Of a stretch of 38,971 nucleotides of DNA, positions 1-10,800 are shown one piece after another. Position 1 is the first letter of the stretch. Each line of letters begins with the position of its first letter. This DNA comes from Hofstenia miamia (Eukaryota > Xenacoelomorpha > Acoela), in the NCBI GenBank assembly GCA_004352715.1, contig SCFE01000074.1, forward strand, positions 991,424-1,030,394, read 5' to 3'. Made by a program: the position numbers and the translations under genes. The notes beneath the pieces are model-generated. The model ran no database searches, had not been told where the DNA came from, and saw only the letters and a program-made list of their open reading frames with translations.

Positions 1-130
1 AAGTAAGGTCATATAAATAAGCAAGTCATAAACTAAAAAATGCAAACTAAATTAGGCCATATAAATAACATAAAAAACTGTAAACTAAAAAATGTTAACT
101 AAATTAGACCACATAAATAACACAAAAACT
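1..130. repeat. short direct repeat, about 50 bp period
   Basis: The words GGTCATATAAATAA (7), GGCCATATAAATAA (55) and GACCACATAAATAA (107) recur at 48 and 52 base spacing, separated by similar AAACTAAAAAATG..AACTAAATTAG text. This makes roughly two and a half imperfect units. No coding sequence. The array runs into a promoter-like block starting near 140. Confidence 0.7.
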
Positions 131-139
131 AGTAAAAGT

Positions 140-365
140 ACATGACTTCCATGACGTCAGTAAAACACCTCCAGCAATATCCATGGCGTCTCAGGTCAAA
201 GGCCATCCCTCTCAACCAATCAGCGAAAAGTGAGAAGGGAAGGACTCCACCTCTCAACAAATCAGAAAAATGTGAGAAGGGCTCCTAACCTGGCAAATAG
301 TCATAGGTGTTACAAGAACTTCAAGGTCTCCCAATGAGAAGGGATGGAAGTCCCCTATACTACTT
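140..365 (+). promoter_or_regulatory. promoter-like block with CRE and CCAAT words (left copy)
   Basis: TGACGTCA-type CRE word (CATGACGTCAG near 151), a CCAAT box (CAACCAATCAGCG near 214), a second AAATCAG word near 259, and repeated GTGAGAAGGG. The segment around 167-225 aligns with 3126-3190 beyond the assembly gap (CAATATYCATGG..GTCTCAGGT..ACCAATCAG), so the two are copies of one module, perhaps LTR U3 regions or duplicated promoters. No transcript start or product can be assigned. Confidence 0.4.
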
Positions 366-980
366 ACAATGCTTTGACATGTTTTGGAAAAATGCATGCA
401 TAATTGTGCGAGTTACAAACAATAGCCTGGGAATTAATTAATAAAATGCTGTATAGAATCAGTTTGCATGAATACTTTGTTTAGGTTATGCGGAATAATA
501 GAAAAACATGTATTATGAAAGAAATTATTGAACAAACGGATATTATAACAAAACATTTACAAAAAAATCATTAATGATTAAAACACTGAAATTCATAAAA
601 TGCTTTAACACGTTTTGGAAAAATGCATGAATAATTGAACAATAGCCTGGGTATTAATACAATGTCATATAGAATTAATACTTTTTGTTTTTAGATCGTG
701 CATAATAATAGAAGAACATGTATTATGGAAATTTTGTTTAACAAAAAACAACATCCAATATCAAAACAATGTCATAACAATGGTTAAAAACATTTACAGA
801 AAACTTAACAACAAAAAACACCGAAATTGGTTCAATGCTATAATACGTTTTGAAAAGCGAACAGATAATTGAGAGAGTTACTAACATTAACCTGGGAATT
901 AATTAAAACGATATCATATAGAACTGATTTGCATGGATACATTTGTTTTTAGGTTGTGCGTAATAATCAAAGTAACAAAC
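366..980. repeat. tandem repeat, about 233 bp unit, three recognisable copies
   Basis: Units begin near 366, 599 and 834 with AATGCTWTRAYAYGTTTTG. Each then holds, in the same order, TAATTG, AATARCCTGGGWATTAAT, CATATAGAAT, TTTGTTTTTAGRTYGTGC and ATAATAATAGAA. Units differ by many substitutions and small indels. AT-rich text with weaker echoes (TTAACACTTTTCGAAAAT near 1592) continues to the gap. No ORF of note. Confidence 0.75.
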
Positions 981-1903
981 AGGTGAACATTCATTGTTTC
1001 ACTTTAAAAACGGAAAAGAATTCTCGAATAAAACTGCTAAGAGTTAATTGTGAAAATGCTTGAAAAATATCTGATGGAAAAATAATCGGCAAGTGAATTA
1101 ATCCAATACCCTAAGTTGGTGAATAAATAAGGCGTTACCCCACACAGTATTTAAACAATACGTCAAACATATTTAACAAAGAAGCATTGGTTGGTTTTTG
1201 CTATTACAAAATAATTCAATTTCAGGTTACTTCAACTTGACATTAAATTAAAAAATAATGATTTCAAGAAACATTCATTGTTAAATAAAATCACTCTCGA
1301 GGAAAAGCACTGAGATGTGGACGCTAAAACCGTTTTAACAATATGATATATAAATTACAAAGGCAACTTGAAAAAGAACTACTGCATATAATTAGTTTGT
1401 CCGCAATGTGCAAAAATTTTTGTGAAGCATTATACACCCTCAAAAAACTTCACTATGAAATGAAATGTTGAGTGGATATGATATTTACAAATGCAATGAC
1501 ACTAAACTAACAAGTAGCAATTAAATGATTTCATGAAACAATCATTATTAAACTTTAAGTAAATTTACAAAAAGCGGTGAAATCTCTATGATGTTTAACA
1601 CTTTTCGAAAATATATAAGGAAAACATTTATGGATAGGCGCTTATGAACATTTTTAGAAGCATTGTAAAAATACATCGAAATGGCGTTCTTTAAATAAAA
1701 ATCAAAAACTCTGGTAGCGTTTAAAAGAATTTTATGTTAAACACTTAAGAGCTGTAGAAAATGTTCTTCAGAATACGTTCAGAAATATTTTACAATCATT
1801 TTTGAACAAATTATATTGATTGAAATATATAATATAGAATAAAACAAACATTACTACAAACGCTATACACATTTGCTATTAAAACGTTTTCTCAGAAAAA
1901 TAA
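981..1903. other. AT-rich non-coding DNA before the gap
   Basis: No coding sequence. Faint resemblance to the upstream 233-bp units (ACCGTTTTAACAATATG, TTTAACACTTTTCGAAAATA) suggests a decayed continuation of the array, but no units can be delimited. Confidence 0.4.
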
Positions 1904-2903
1904 NNNNNNNNNNNNNNNNNNNNNNNNNNNNNNNNNNNNNNNNNNNNNNNNNNNNNNNNNNNNNNNNNNNNNNNNNNNNNNNNNNNNNNNNNNNNNNNNN
2001 NNNNNNNNNNNNNNNNNNNNNNNNNNNNNNNNNNNNNNNNNNNNNNNNNNNNNNNNNNNNNNNNNNNNNNNNNNNNNNNNNNNNNNNNNNNNNNNNNNNN
2101 NNNNNNNNNNNNNNNNNNNNNNNNNNNNNNNNNNNNNNNNNNNNNNNNNNNNNNNNNNNNNNNNNNNNNNNNNNNNNNNNNNNNNNNNNNNNNNNNNNNN
2201 NNNNNNNNNNNNNNNNNNNNNNNNNNNNNNNNNNNNNNNNNNNNNNNNNNNNNNNNNNNNNNNNNNNNNNNNNNNNNNNNNNNNNNNNNNNNNNNNNNNN
2301 NNNNNNNNNNNNNNNNNNNNNNNNNNNNNNNNNNNNNNNNNNNNNNNNNNNNNNNNNNNNNNNNNNNNNNNNNNNNNNNNNNNNNNNNNNNNNNNNNNNN
2401 NNNNNNNNNNNNNNNNNNNNNNNNNNNNNNNNNNNNNNNNNNNNNNNNNNNNNNNNNNNNNNNNNNNNNNNNNNNNNNNNNNNNNNNNNNNNNNNNNNNN
2501 NNNNNNNNNNNNNNNNNNNNNNNNNNNNNNNNNNNNNNNNNNNNNNNNNNNNNNNNNNNNNNNNNNNNNNNNNNNNNNNNNNNNNNNNNNNNNNNNNNNN
2601 NNNNNNNNNNNNNNNNNNNNNNNNNNNNNNNNNNNNNNNNNNNNNNNNNNNNNNNNNNNNNNNNNNNNNNNNNNNNNNNNNNNNNNNNNNNNNNNNNNNN
2701 NNNNNNNNNNNNNNNNNNNNNNNNNNNNNNNNNNNNNNNNNNNNNNNNNNNNNNNNNNNNNNNNNNNNNNNNNNNNNNNNNNNNNNNNNNNNNNNNNNNN
2801 NNNNNNNNNNNNNNNNNNNNNNNNNNNNNNNNNNNNNNNNNNNNNNNNNNNNNNNNNNNNNNNNNNNNNNNNNNNNNNNNNNNNNNNNNNNNNNNNNNNN
2901 NNN
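1904..2903. other. assembly gap (1,000 N)
   Basis: Exactly 1,000 N characters, a conventional placeholder for a gap of unknown size. It directly follows a degenerate tandem array, which may be why the assembly broke here. Confidence 1.
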
Positions 2904-3089
2904 TTATCAAAAATTACTCATACCAAAAAAGTGTAAACTAAATTTGAACATGAATCATGCAAATAGGCCTGAATATGGTACACTAATTAAAAGCTATTAG
3001 CAAGCTGTCAGCCAGTTACCCCTGAGCTGTCAAAAAAGCTTTGTGAGCTGTCAAAACAAGTAGGTGATTCACTAATTATCATTTGCAAA

Positions 3090-3240
3090 CACCCCTCGAT
3101 ATCTGTGAGTCAGCACTCAAACCACCCTCGCCAATATTCATGGTCTGTCAGGTGACATGTGACGTCATAAGCTCTCGACCAATCAGAGGCGTTTTTGCGT
3201 GTTCAAGCCTGCCCTATATACACTACTGTAGGGTGACTTT
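3090..3240 (+). promoter_or_regulatory. promoter-like block with CRE, CCAAT and TATA words (right copy)
   Basis: Contains GTGACGTCATAA (CRE-type, near 3161), CGACCAATCAGAGG (CCAAT, near 3177) and CCCTATATACAC (TATA-like, near 3213) in the usual promoter order and spacing. The 3126-3190 part is related to 167-225. It may be an LTR U3 or a host promoter. No ORF follows at a sensible distance before the decayed gypsy copy at 3.9 kb. Confidence 0.45.
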
Positions 3241-3663
3241 TTAAGAGAAATACAACAAAAATAGATAAGTTTTTTGTGGTTTGCAAAGCAATCCAGTGAG
3301 AATGTTTCCTACTTCTGTCCTCTGACTTCAGTTTCATCAAAAACAAAGGACATTTCTGTATTGAAAAATTGTTGTTTCAAGTCCCTAGTTTTTTTTCTGA
3401 CAATTTCATGACAATCTTCTAAGCAGTAATTTAAATGTTAGAGGCAAAAAGACATTTCAGATGCTCATTATTGAGATTGTACAATGGGATGTGTGCTGTA
3501 GTGAATGATTAAACAACATTATTGAGAACACAATCACTTGTTGTCTTAAAGTTCATGCTGACTGTTCTTGGAGAAGATTGCAATGTTAATCTGAATTTCT
3601 GTGGCTTTCAACAAAGAACACATTTTCATGCTTTACAATTTTGTAGCACAGCTTGCAATATAA
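3241..3663. other. no gene seen
   Basis: AT-rich sequence without an ORF or recognised repeat, between the promoter-like block and the LTR-like start at 3664. Confidence 0.5.
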
Positions 3664-3815
3664 TGTAGAGTCACTCAAGGACTTTCCCATGTTTATTTTA
3701 TGATTATTTTGATTTTACTTTTTCCTTACTCTTTCACATGATTTTCTATTGTAGTTTTGTGGTGCTATTTAATTACTGTCCCCTCAATTACTCAGGATTT
3801 CCTTTGAGGATAAGA
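3664..3815 (+). repeat. diverged partial LTR-like sequence (start of copy A)
   Basis: Begins TGTAGAGTCACTCA, identical to the start of the LTR at 7041, followed by a shared ATTTTATGATTATTTTGATTTT-like run. Further on, a TTACTGTCCCCTCAA stretch matches TTATTTGTCCCCTCAAA in the full LTRs. It is much shorter than the 422-bp LTRs and joins almost directly to reverse-transcriptase sequence, so the gag, protease and LTR end are deleted here. Confidence 0.5.
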
Positions 3816-3859
3816 TACCTTCCCCCATCTTAGCAGTCTCATGCTCATCTTAGCTATAA

Positions 3860-4735
3860 GGAGCAGAGTGCCTTGGCACCACAATGTTTCAATTATGGCT
3901 TTATCAGCCTTGGTCATGCCATCAGAGAGGAGCATGTCATTGAGATGAGCACTGATAAGCTAATTCATTTTCAAGTATGAAGGTTGCCTGAAAGCCTCAA
4001 GGAAGAACATGAAAAGATACTGTACAATCTCATTGATAATGGAATTATACAGGCAAGCCAAAGCCCCTATGCTATTGCTACTATCTTCATTAAGCAAGGG
4101 GAAAATACCAGCTGTGCATTGACTATTGGAAACTTAACAATGTTACCATCAAAGATGCCTATCCCCTACCAAGGATTGAAGGTCTGTTGTATGAAGCCAG
4201 TCAATACCAATTCTTTTCTTGCCTTGACTTATGCAAGCCATACTGGCAAGTGCCAATAAGACCATCCAATATCTCAAAGAATGCTTTTATATTGCCCTAC
4301 AGATTGTATGAGTGGAAATATATGGCATTTGTGATATGCAAGACCCCCACCACTTTTCAGCCACATGTATGTAACAAAAATCTTGAAGAACAGAGCAAAT
4401 ATGTTAGAGCATGGAATTTCCACATACATTGACAACATACTGGTAGCAAGTCATATGTTAGAGGAAGCACCTCAACAAGCTGGGCAGAACTTTGACCCTT
4501 CTCAATAATGCCAGGCTGAATTAAACAGGAATAAGTGCTCACTTGTGCAGAAAAAGTTGATCTTTCTTGGACGCATTATCCAGAATAGAAGGATTTCCAT
4601 TAAGAACAATGCAAAGGATTTCTTGAGTGAAATAGAGATGCTGAAAGCAAGAAAGAACATGTAATGTCTGATGGGTTTCTCAACTATTATGGGATGTTCA
4701 TCCCCAAACTCACCAATAAGCCCTGGCACACATAA
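3860..4735 (+). pseudogene. Ty3/gypsy copy A: reverse transcriptase remnant
   Basis: Broken plus-strand frames give the Ty3-type RT order: a PESLKEEHEKIL..LIDNGIIQ segment with SPYA..IFIKQG (3984-4100), then the FxxLDLCKPYWQVP region near 4205-4255. The active-site loop at 4425-4436 reads Y-I-D-N, so the second catalytic Asp of YxDD is replaced. It is followed by a thumb segment with NKCSLVQKKLIFLGRII (about 4530-4590) and FLNYYGMFIPKL (about 4676-4710). Several stops and frameshifts interrupt it. The best match in this window is copy B, 9720-10900. Inactive. Confidence 0.85.
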
Positions 4736-5555
4736 CAGTTACTGAAAAAGATCATTGATCTTAATGGACATAGAAAGAGCAGGAAGAACTGGAGAACAAT
4801 ATGCAAGTGCTGAAAAAGATCCCCAGCCTCAACACATTACAAAATGCAATTTATCATCAATTGTGATACCAGCACTTTTGTGATCAGTGGACTGCTGAGC
4901 CAGATAATAAATGCTATAGAGAGCCCTGTGTAGTACTTCAGATGGAAGTTGAAGTCATCTGAAATGAACTATGGTGCTACCAAGTGTAAAATTCTTGGAA
5001 ATGTTTAGTCTCTCTGGAAATTCAGGTACTTTATCCTGGGATGACCTTTCATTGTGCACATAAACTACAGCTCCCTTACCTTGCTGAAAAAATTTTTGGG
5101 AAAAAGGTCAAACATTGTCACACATTGGATCAAGTTCCTTAATGACTTTCCATTTTCAATCTAGCACTGTGCTGGTTGTCTCCACCTCAACACTGACTAT
5201 TGGACTGAATTCCCAAGCTAGGAGAGAGATTTGAGAAAACCAGAATGAGAAAATTAAAGTTCAGGTTCATACCACTGAGTATGATTTTCTGCCTAAATAA
5301 AGTGCTAACCACCAAGGTAAGCCAGTTCTGCCTATAATGATCCAAGAGATCAGCAAACACAAAGTCATTAAGTACCAACATCATGAAAAAGTTCTTGGCA
5401 AAATCATATGAAAGGTCAAAACACTGTCAATGCTGTTGAGTCTCCTTGCCAACAAATACTTTATATGATACAACTGGAAATTAAACAATGAAGGACTCCT
5501 GTATGTCAAAAGCCACACCAACTGGTTAGAGTTATCCCAGAATACTTTAGACACA
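4736..5555 (+). pseudogene. Ty3/gypsy copy A: RNase H and linker remnant
   Basis: Collinear with copy B 10860-11600. It holds a decayed RNase H start (an IxDxDTSxF-like stretch near 4855-4880), a NYGATK-like segment near 4970, and the H-C-A-G..NxDYWTEFPS tether near 5165-5215 that precedes integrase in this element. Stop codons and frameshifts are frequent. Minus-strand ORFs in this interval are shadows. Confidence 0.7.
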
Positions 5556-6740
5556 CTCTGATCCAACAAGTACATGAAAGGGGACATCTGGGAATCATCC
5601 AGACCAAGAAAACCTGCATCTCCTGATACATTACCATCAGAGTAAAAGCAGCTGTCAGTGATGTCATCAACAAATGTGCCACTTCCTAGAGCAGAGAGCC
5701 AAACTAGAGAACTGGCTAGCTAAGTGACCAAATGAGGTCATTCATATGGACTTGGAATAGTTGTTTAGAGATGACAACAGATACCAGTATTTATTGGTTC
5801 TAATTGATTACTTTACCAAATATGCCAGAATTGTTCCACTACGCAGCACAAACCCTGATATCATTGGGGAAAAAGTCATAAAGAAGTGGGTGCTGAAACT
5901 TGGCCCCATGGAGAAGCTGGTGACTGACCCCAGTTTGAGAACAATCTCATGAAAACTCTCATGTGGGAGTTAGAGATTTTACATGAATTTACCACCACTT
6001 ATCACCCACAATCAAATGGTCTAGTGGAAAGATTCATTAAAACCTTGATAAAACTATTCTGAGTTGCACTCTCCCAAGCTGCCAGAAGAAAGTGGAGAAG
6101 AGTAATTGAAATTGTGGAATATTTTTATAATACATCTGTCCACACTACCACCAATTTCAGTCCCTTCAAGGCTATGTTCAGACAAGAGGCCAGTACTCAC
6201 CTCTCAAGGATGTACCCTAATTATCATGAGAAAACCTTGGACAAGTATGTAAATCAAATCATGTGTGACATGAACAAAATTCATCTCACCATATGCCACA
6301 ATACTAATGAATCAGCCATAAAGCAGAAGTGAAATTTCAATAAAAAAACGTATGAAGAGCCCAAAAAAGGGGAGACAAGGTGTTTGCTTATTTACCAAGT
6401 AGATAAGTGACAAGAAACAGCTATGGAAACTTGTAACTCACTGGCAAGGGCCATTCACAATTCAGAAAGTGCTAGATGACAATACATATGTTTTAAGCAA
6501 TTGTAAAAAAATTCATTTTCAGTGGCTTAAGAGAGCCATTAAAGATATTGCGAATGTAATCATAGATGAAATTAGTGAGTTTACTTTTGTTGATAATGGT
6601 ATTGGCACTTATGAACAATTTGACAACCTTAACAAGCCTGATAATACCATGAACACTCATGTGATGCCTCAACATAGGGCTTGGGGTAGAAATAAATTTG
6701 ATCCTGATATTTGAGACCTTAACTAATAACTTTGTTAGTA
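5556..6740 (+). pseudogene. Ty3/gypsy copy A: integrase remnant with GPF/Y module
   Basis: Reads in order: the H2C2 zinc region (VHERGHLGII near 5570, last Cys pair decayed to CATS near 5680); the catalytic core, starting HMDLE near 5742 with LLVLIDYFTKYARIVPLR at 5790-5850; a TDPS stretch in place of TDxGxxF near 5927; YHPQSNGLVERF with the glutamate near 6000-6035; then YNTSVHTTTNFSPFKAMF (6126-6180) and a GPF/Y-type segment THWQGPFTIQKVLDDNTYVLS near 6435-6495. A C-terminal tail runs to a stop at 6712. Frames are broken at least three times, so it is non-functional. Confidence 0.85.
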
Positions 6741-6787
6741 ACAATGAAATTGGAGCAAAGGAAAAACAAGTCACCAACTCCCCGATT

Positions 6788-7040
6788 TCACTGGAGGATA
6801 TGAAGAAAGATGGATGATGACAGTGGTTGCAACACTTTTGCAAGGAAGATTTTTAAATGTTTTATAAAAGATTTCAATTTTTCAATATTTTTAATTTCTT
6901 TAGGTAGCAAATTCCAGGTTTGAATGGTGACATTAATGAAGGATTTCTTTAAAACATTTTTCTTATACTTAACACATGTAAAAAGCTTTGATCTTGAATT
7001 CTGTTTATGAGTAAATCCCAGTATTTTTATTGTATTATAA
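6788..7040 (-). mobile_element. 5'-truncated LINE end (CR1/Jockey-like ORF2 C-terminus)
   Basis: The minus-strand frame has the usual tail of CR1/Jockey-type ORF2 proteins: a KKSFINVTIQTWNLLPKEI segment followed by a basic helix with FIKHLKIFL, ending at a stop near 6788. The fragment lies exactly between the integrase tail of copy A and the LTR start at 7041 and runs opposite to the gypsy element, so it was inserted or recombined there. No poly-A or target duplication could be resolved. Confidence 0.6.
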
Positions 7041-7462
7041 TGTAGAGTCACTCAGGGCCTCTATTTTTTTGATTTTATTCTTTGATTATTTTGGCACACT
7101 GAAAATTAGATTTACATCATAGTGACCCCATGCTTTGTGATTTGATGCTATCATTTTATATCAATTTCCTTTAAATCAATATGTATATTTTTAGTGCAGT
7201 TAATTTGAACAACTTATTATTTGTCCCCTCAAATCAAACCTATGTGTAATTGCTTGTTTAATTTTGTGAGGAAAGTTGTGTGCAAGTTGTAAACATTAAG
7301 CAGGTAATAATTTACAAAGCTGTAATAAATACTTGAGGAACTTGTAGTGAACACACAATATAATTCATCTTACAACAAACATGTTTGGTCTTCCCTGATG
7401 TATTTATATGCTAACCGCCTTTAGGTTTCTTAATGGATTTTAATCTGATAATTTCTGCTTAA
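7041..7462 (+). repeat. LTR 1 (422 bp), 3' LTR of copy A
   Basis: Aligns with 16581-17002 over its whole length at a constant offset of 9,540. Starts TGTAGAGTCACT and ends TTTCTGCTTAA. An AATAAA polyadenylation word sits near 7324, which would place U3 to its left and R/U5 to its right. My manual comparison gives about 26 differences from LTR 2, about 23 of them in the first 235 bases. The bases after 7462 (TTCGTTTATTCC) are not PBS-like, which fits a 3' LTR joined to flanking DNA. Confidence 0.85.
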
Positions 7463-8675
7463 TTCGTTTATTCCAAAAAATGATCATGCTGGGAAGTGAA
7501 AATATTTTATCAGAGTTTTAACCAAATAAACAAATAAAAAATACGTACTGAGTTCTTTTTTGGAAAAGGTTATCCAGCTTAACTACAATGTTAAAACCAA
7601 CTTCAAATCATTGATTCATTTTATTCAACCAGATGACATGAAATTGGAACAAAGAGAATAGTGGAGTGATATAAACTTTTTCTGATGTATCCTTAATAGT
7701 AATACATTAGTTCGCCCATCCAAAATTACTTGTACATGCAAAACACTGTTTCATTTCTACACAACAAATTAAGAGATTCAGTAAAGTAATCATTTACTCA
7801 TTTGTAAGGTTTCCTTCTGTAAAGCCAGTGTTATGAAATTGCGTTTGTACCAGTTGAATGCATTTGGATATGATGAGGGAGACAGTCAAAATTTTCCATT
7901 GATTGACATACCGCAATAATATATATTTCCTCATCCAACAAATGAATAGTTCTTTAATATAGTAAATGCTGTTGTAAACATTTCACACAACTTGAAAAAC
8001 ACGCCAGATTTCAAACAAGGCGTCATGATTGATAAACAACCAACTGCATGTTTTTCACGTTTTCACCTTATTTCATTGACTTTTACATAGCTACATACAT
8101 CACTATGGTTTTCTGCTTTGTAACTTTAATGAGTAAATATGATGACACATTTGTTATTCCATGATACATCCCCATTTTAAAATGTGCAAATGATTGTAAA
8201 TTGGCAAACAAAGTTAGTTAATTTGATCTTTTAAGATTTATAATGAAAAATCCACTCGAATTCACTACTCTGAAAACTATTACCGCCTTCAATCTCCTGT
8301 ATGTCAAGATGATTATTTGATAAACAAAATCTTTTAAAATGAAAACATCTTTAATTGGGGTGAAAAAAATGCTTTAAATTATGCATACATCATTAAAAAC
8401 TGAAACCACAATTACTACAACATGTCAAGTAAAATAGAACAAAGAACAAAGAAATTTTGTAAACATCAACACTATTTTAAAAATTAATTCTATTTCACTA
8501 ATTATTTATTGTAAATTTCTTGGTAAATTTATTTTTTCAAGCTAATTATTTTTTTAATTTATTTTTCCTGCAATTCATTTCTTTGCTGAGAGATTTGAAT
8601 TATAGCATTTGACCAAAAACCAATTAATGTTAAAAAAGCATCTGACAATGGAAAGATGAATTTATCACAATAATG
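7463..8675. other. AT-rich DNA, no gene seen
   Basis: No ORF above background and no recognisable repeat or transposon protein. Probably flanking host DNA between two gypsy-like copies. Confidence 0.5.
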
Positions 8676-8846
8676 TCAATACATATTCTTTCCCAACATC
8701 AAACTACTTGTTACCAGTTGTGAAGGAGTTGGCGTTTTAATGCTATGAAAGAAGAAATTCTCTCTTACAGTTTTTGCTATTGTTTTTCCACCTTGTGAAT
8801 TAGTTTCTTTACACATTGCATTGATAATATATGTAGTGTTTTCATC
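8676..8846 (-). CDS. possible terminal exon of an unknown gene
   Basis: The minus-strand reading starts after a good acceptor (TTAATTTGCAG at 8857-8847) with DENTTYIINAMCKETNSQGG and ends at a stop at 8676-8678, about 56 codons. Its composition looks protein-like, with few low-complexity runs, but I do not recognise a family. A small acceptor/donor-bounded segment upstream (8947-8983, donor GTAAGT) cannot be joined to it in this frame without a stop, which weakens the case. Could be a decayed exon or chance. Confidence 0.22.
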   Translation of the reverse strand, partial: DENTTYIINAMCKETNSQGGKTIAKTVRENFFFHSIKTPTPSQLVTSSLMLGKNMY

Positions 8847-9249
8847 CTGCAAATTAAGTCTCGCCATGAAATTTTTATTGATATTAAACATGTACAAGAA
8901 ATCATTTTTCCCTTAATTGTATTATTTAATTGTAAAAATAACTTACCCACAGTGGAGAAATTCAACCATCCTTGACTCAATCTCTGTAAAAACTGAACTA
9001 TGCATTACATTTTGCAACTCGGAAAAATAATATCAGTAGATTTATTTAATTAAAAACACAAATGTATAGAGTTTACACAAATGCTACAAACTTTACATTT
9101 ATTCCATTGATATATGATCATGACACAGGTTTATACATTGGATTTCGTTTTTTCATGATGGTGCTTTGTTTTACAGGATATCTCAGAATCAAGGAAATTT
9201 ATCCAATATGGGTAGTAGTGTGTGTCCAACAAATTGAGGTTCTAAAATA

Positions 9250-9350
9250 TTGATTTGTACCATTAAAAGATGATTTCCACTGTATATCTCACGTTCATAG
9301 TATACATTGGCTGTTGTGTTTGGATATATCTTTCCATAAAATCCTAGCAT
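9250..9350 (-). CDS. possible internal exon of an unknown gene
   Basis: A minus-strand stretch beginning after GCTAG with GFYGKIYPNTTANVYYEREI and continuing SGNHLLMVQINILEPQF looks like folded protein rather than AT-rich noise. It reads to a stop near 9190, and no clear donor was found. Family not recognised. It may belong with the segment at 8676-8846, but that link is unproven. Confidence 0.22.
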
Positions 9351-9649
9351 ATTTCCATAATTGAACAAAATTAGTATGATATTTGTTATTGAAATTATAA
9401 TAAGATTTATGTTGTCAAATAAATTACCACACAATCCATGTAAAAATTGAATAATGTTTTTGTTTCACTTGAGAATTTTGCTGATTTTTTCATTAAATAT
9501 ATAATTCCACTGCTAAAAATTTTCCACAAAGTTTCCTTTTTGCAATGAGTGGTTAACATCTAAACAGATTTTTTTGTTAGGCTAACAAATTATTGACGTG
9601 TTACTAGTTATAATGATCAGATGCACACCTGCATTCTCTAGTAATTATT

Positions 9650-10800
9650 AAATTTATATCTCTTTACATGGTGGCTTGAATATATCCAATCCACCAACTC
9701 CCTATATGTAGGTGATGTCATGGTTTCCAGGTATAAGGGGAAGTGTTTCACTGGAGTTAACTTCTCTCCAGATCTCTGCCACATCTCAAAAGGAAAGACT
9801 TATATTACTGTGCTGAATAACTCTACTTCATGGGTCAAGATAGACCCTGCTAAGTTGATAATCATTGTGACTCCAGTTTGCTTGGAATTGAAAGCTTCCA
9901 CTTGTCTACCCATCCTAATGGCTATACATGACTTAGTGGAGCCAAGTGATATCATCTGGATTCCTCCTGTCATTGAGAGGACACACCCCCATCTCAGTCC
10001 TCAAGAATGTGAGTCACTCTCTCACTTGCTTCAACAACACCATGAAGTGTTTAATTATGGCTTGATCAGCATTGGCCAGGCTGTTGGTGAACAGCATGAA
10101 ATTGTAACCAAACATGATTGCCCCATTTGCCTACTAGTCAGGAGGGTGCCAGAAAACCTCCAGGAAGAATACAAAAAAATCCTCAGTGATCTTATAGAAA
10201 GCAGAATAATTCAGGGCAGTAACAGTCCTTATGCAGCACCTACCATTTTCATTAAGCAGGGCAACAAGTACTGCCTCTGTATGGATTTTTGGAAGCTAAA
10301 TGATGTCACAGTAAAGGATGTGTATCTGCTTCCTTGCATTGAAGATCTTTTATATGATGCCAGTCAATACAAGCTGTTCACTTGCCTCAATTTATATAGG
10401 CATATTGGCAGGTGCCTATGAAGTCTGCCAATATTCTGAAAACTGCCTTTATCACTCTGTACAGCATCTTTGAGTGAAAGTACATGGCTTTTGGGCTCTG
10501 CAATGCACCAGTGACTTTCCAATGATACATTACCCATGTGCTTAGGAATGGCACCAACATGTTAGAAACAGGTATCACTGCCTATATAGATGACATCCTT
10601 GTCACTGGGAATACCTTTCCTGACCATCTGGAAAGGCTTAGAAGAACTCTCAGTATATTACAAGAATTTGGCCTCCATGTTAATTGGAACAAGTGCTCTC
10701 TTCTCCAGCCACGTGTCACCTTTCTTGGAAGAGTTATTGAACCAGGTCATATTTCTATGAAAAAGATTGCAAACAATCATTTGGAAAAGATCTAAACTCC
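9650..10800 (+). pseudogene. Ty3/gypsy copy B: protease-proximal region and reverse transcriptase
   Basis: The longest open piece (9720-10421) covers a post-protease linker with HxxLSPQECESLSHLLQQHHEVF at about residues 88-112, then LVRRVPENLQEEYKKILSDL, the SPYAAPTIFIKQGNKYCLC strand (usual motif SPxAxPxxFVKKKxGxxRxCVD) and LNDVTVKDVYLLPCIEDLLY. It breaks at the GYWQ region. The palm continues at 10430-10540 and the active site AYIDDILVTG is intact (YIDD at 10583-10594). Thumb: NKCSLLQPRVTFLGRVIEPG. No gag or intact protease was found upstream, and no 5' LTR precedes this copy, so it is 5'-truncated. Confidence 0.9.

Noticed and set aside
1873-3000. Long ORFs on both strands across 1.9-3.0 kb
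   Set aside because: They consist almost entirely of unknown residues from the 1,000-N gap.
6493-6843. Minus-strand ORF of 116 codons
   Set aside because: Antisense shadow of the integrase C-terminal tail of gypsy copy A; the plus strand carries the recognisable motifs.
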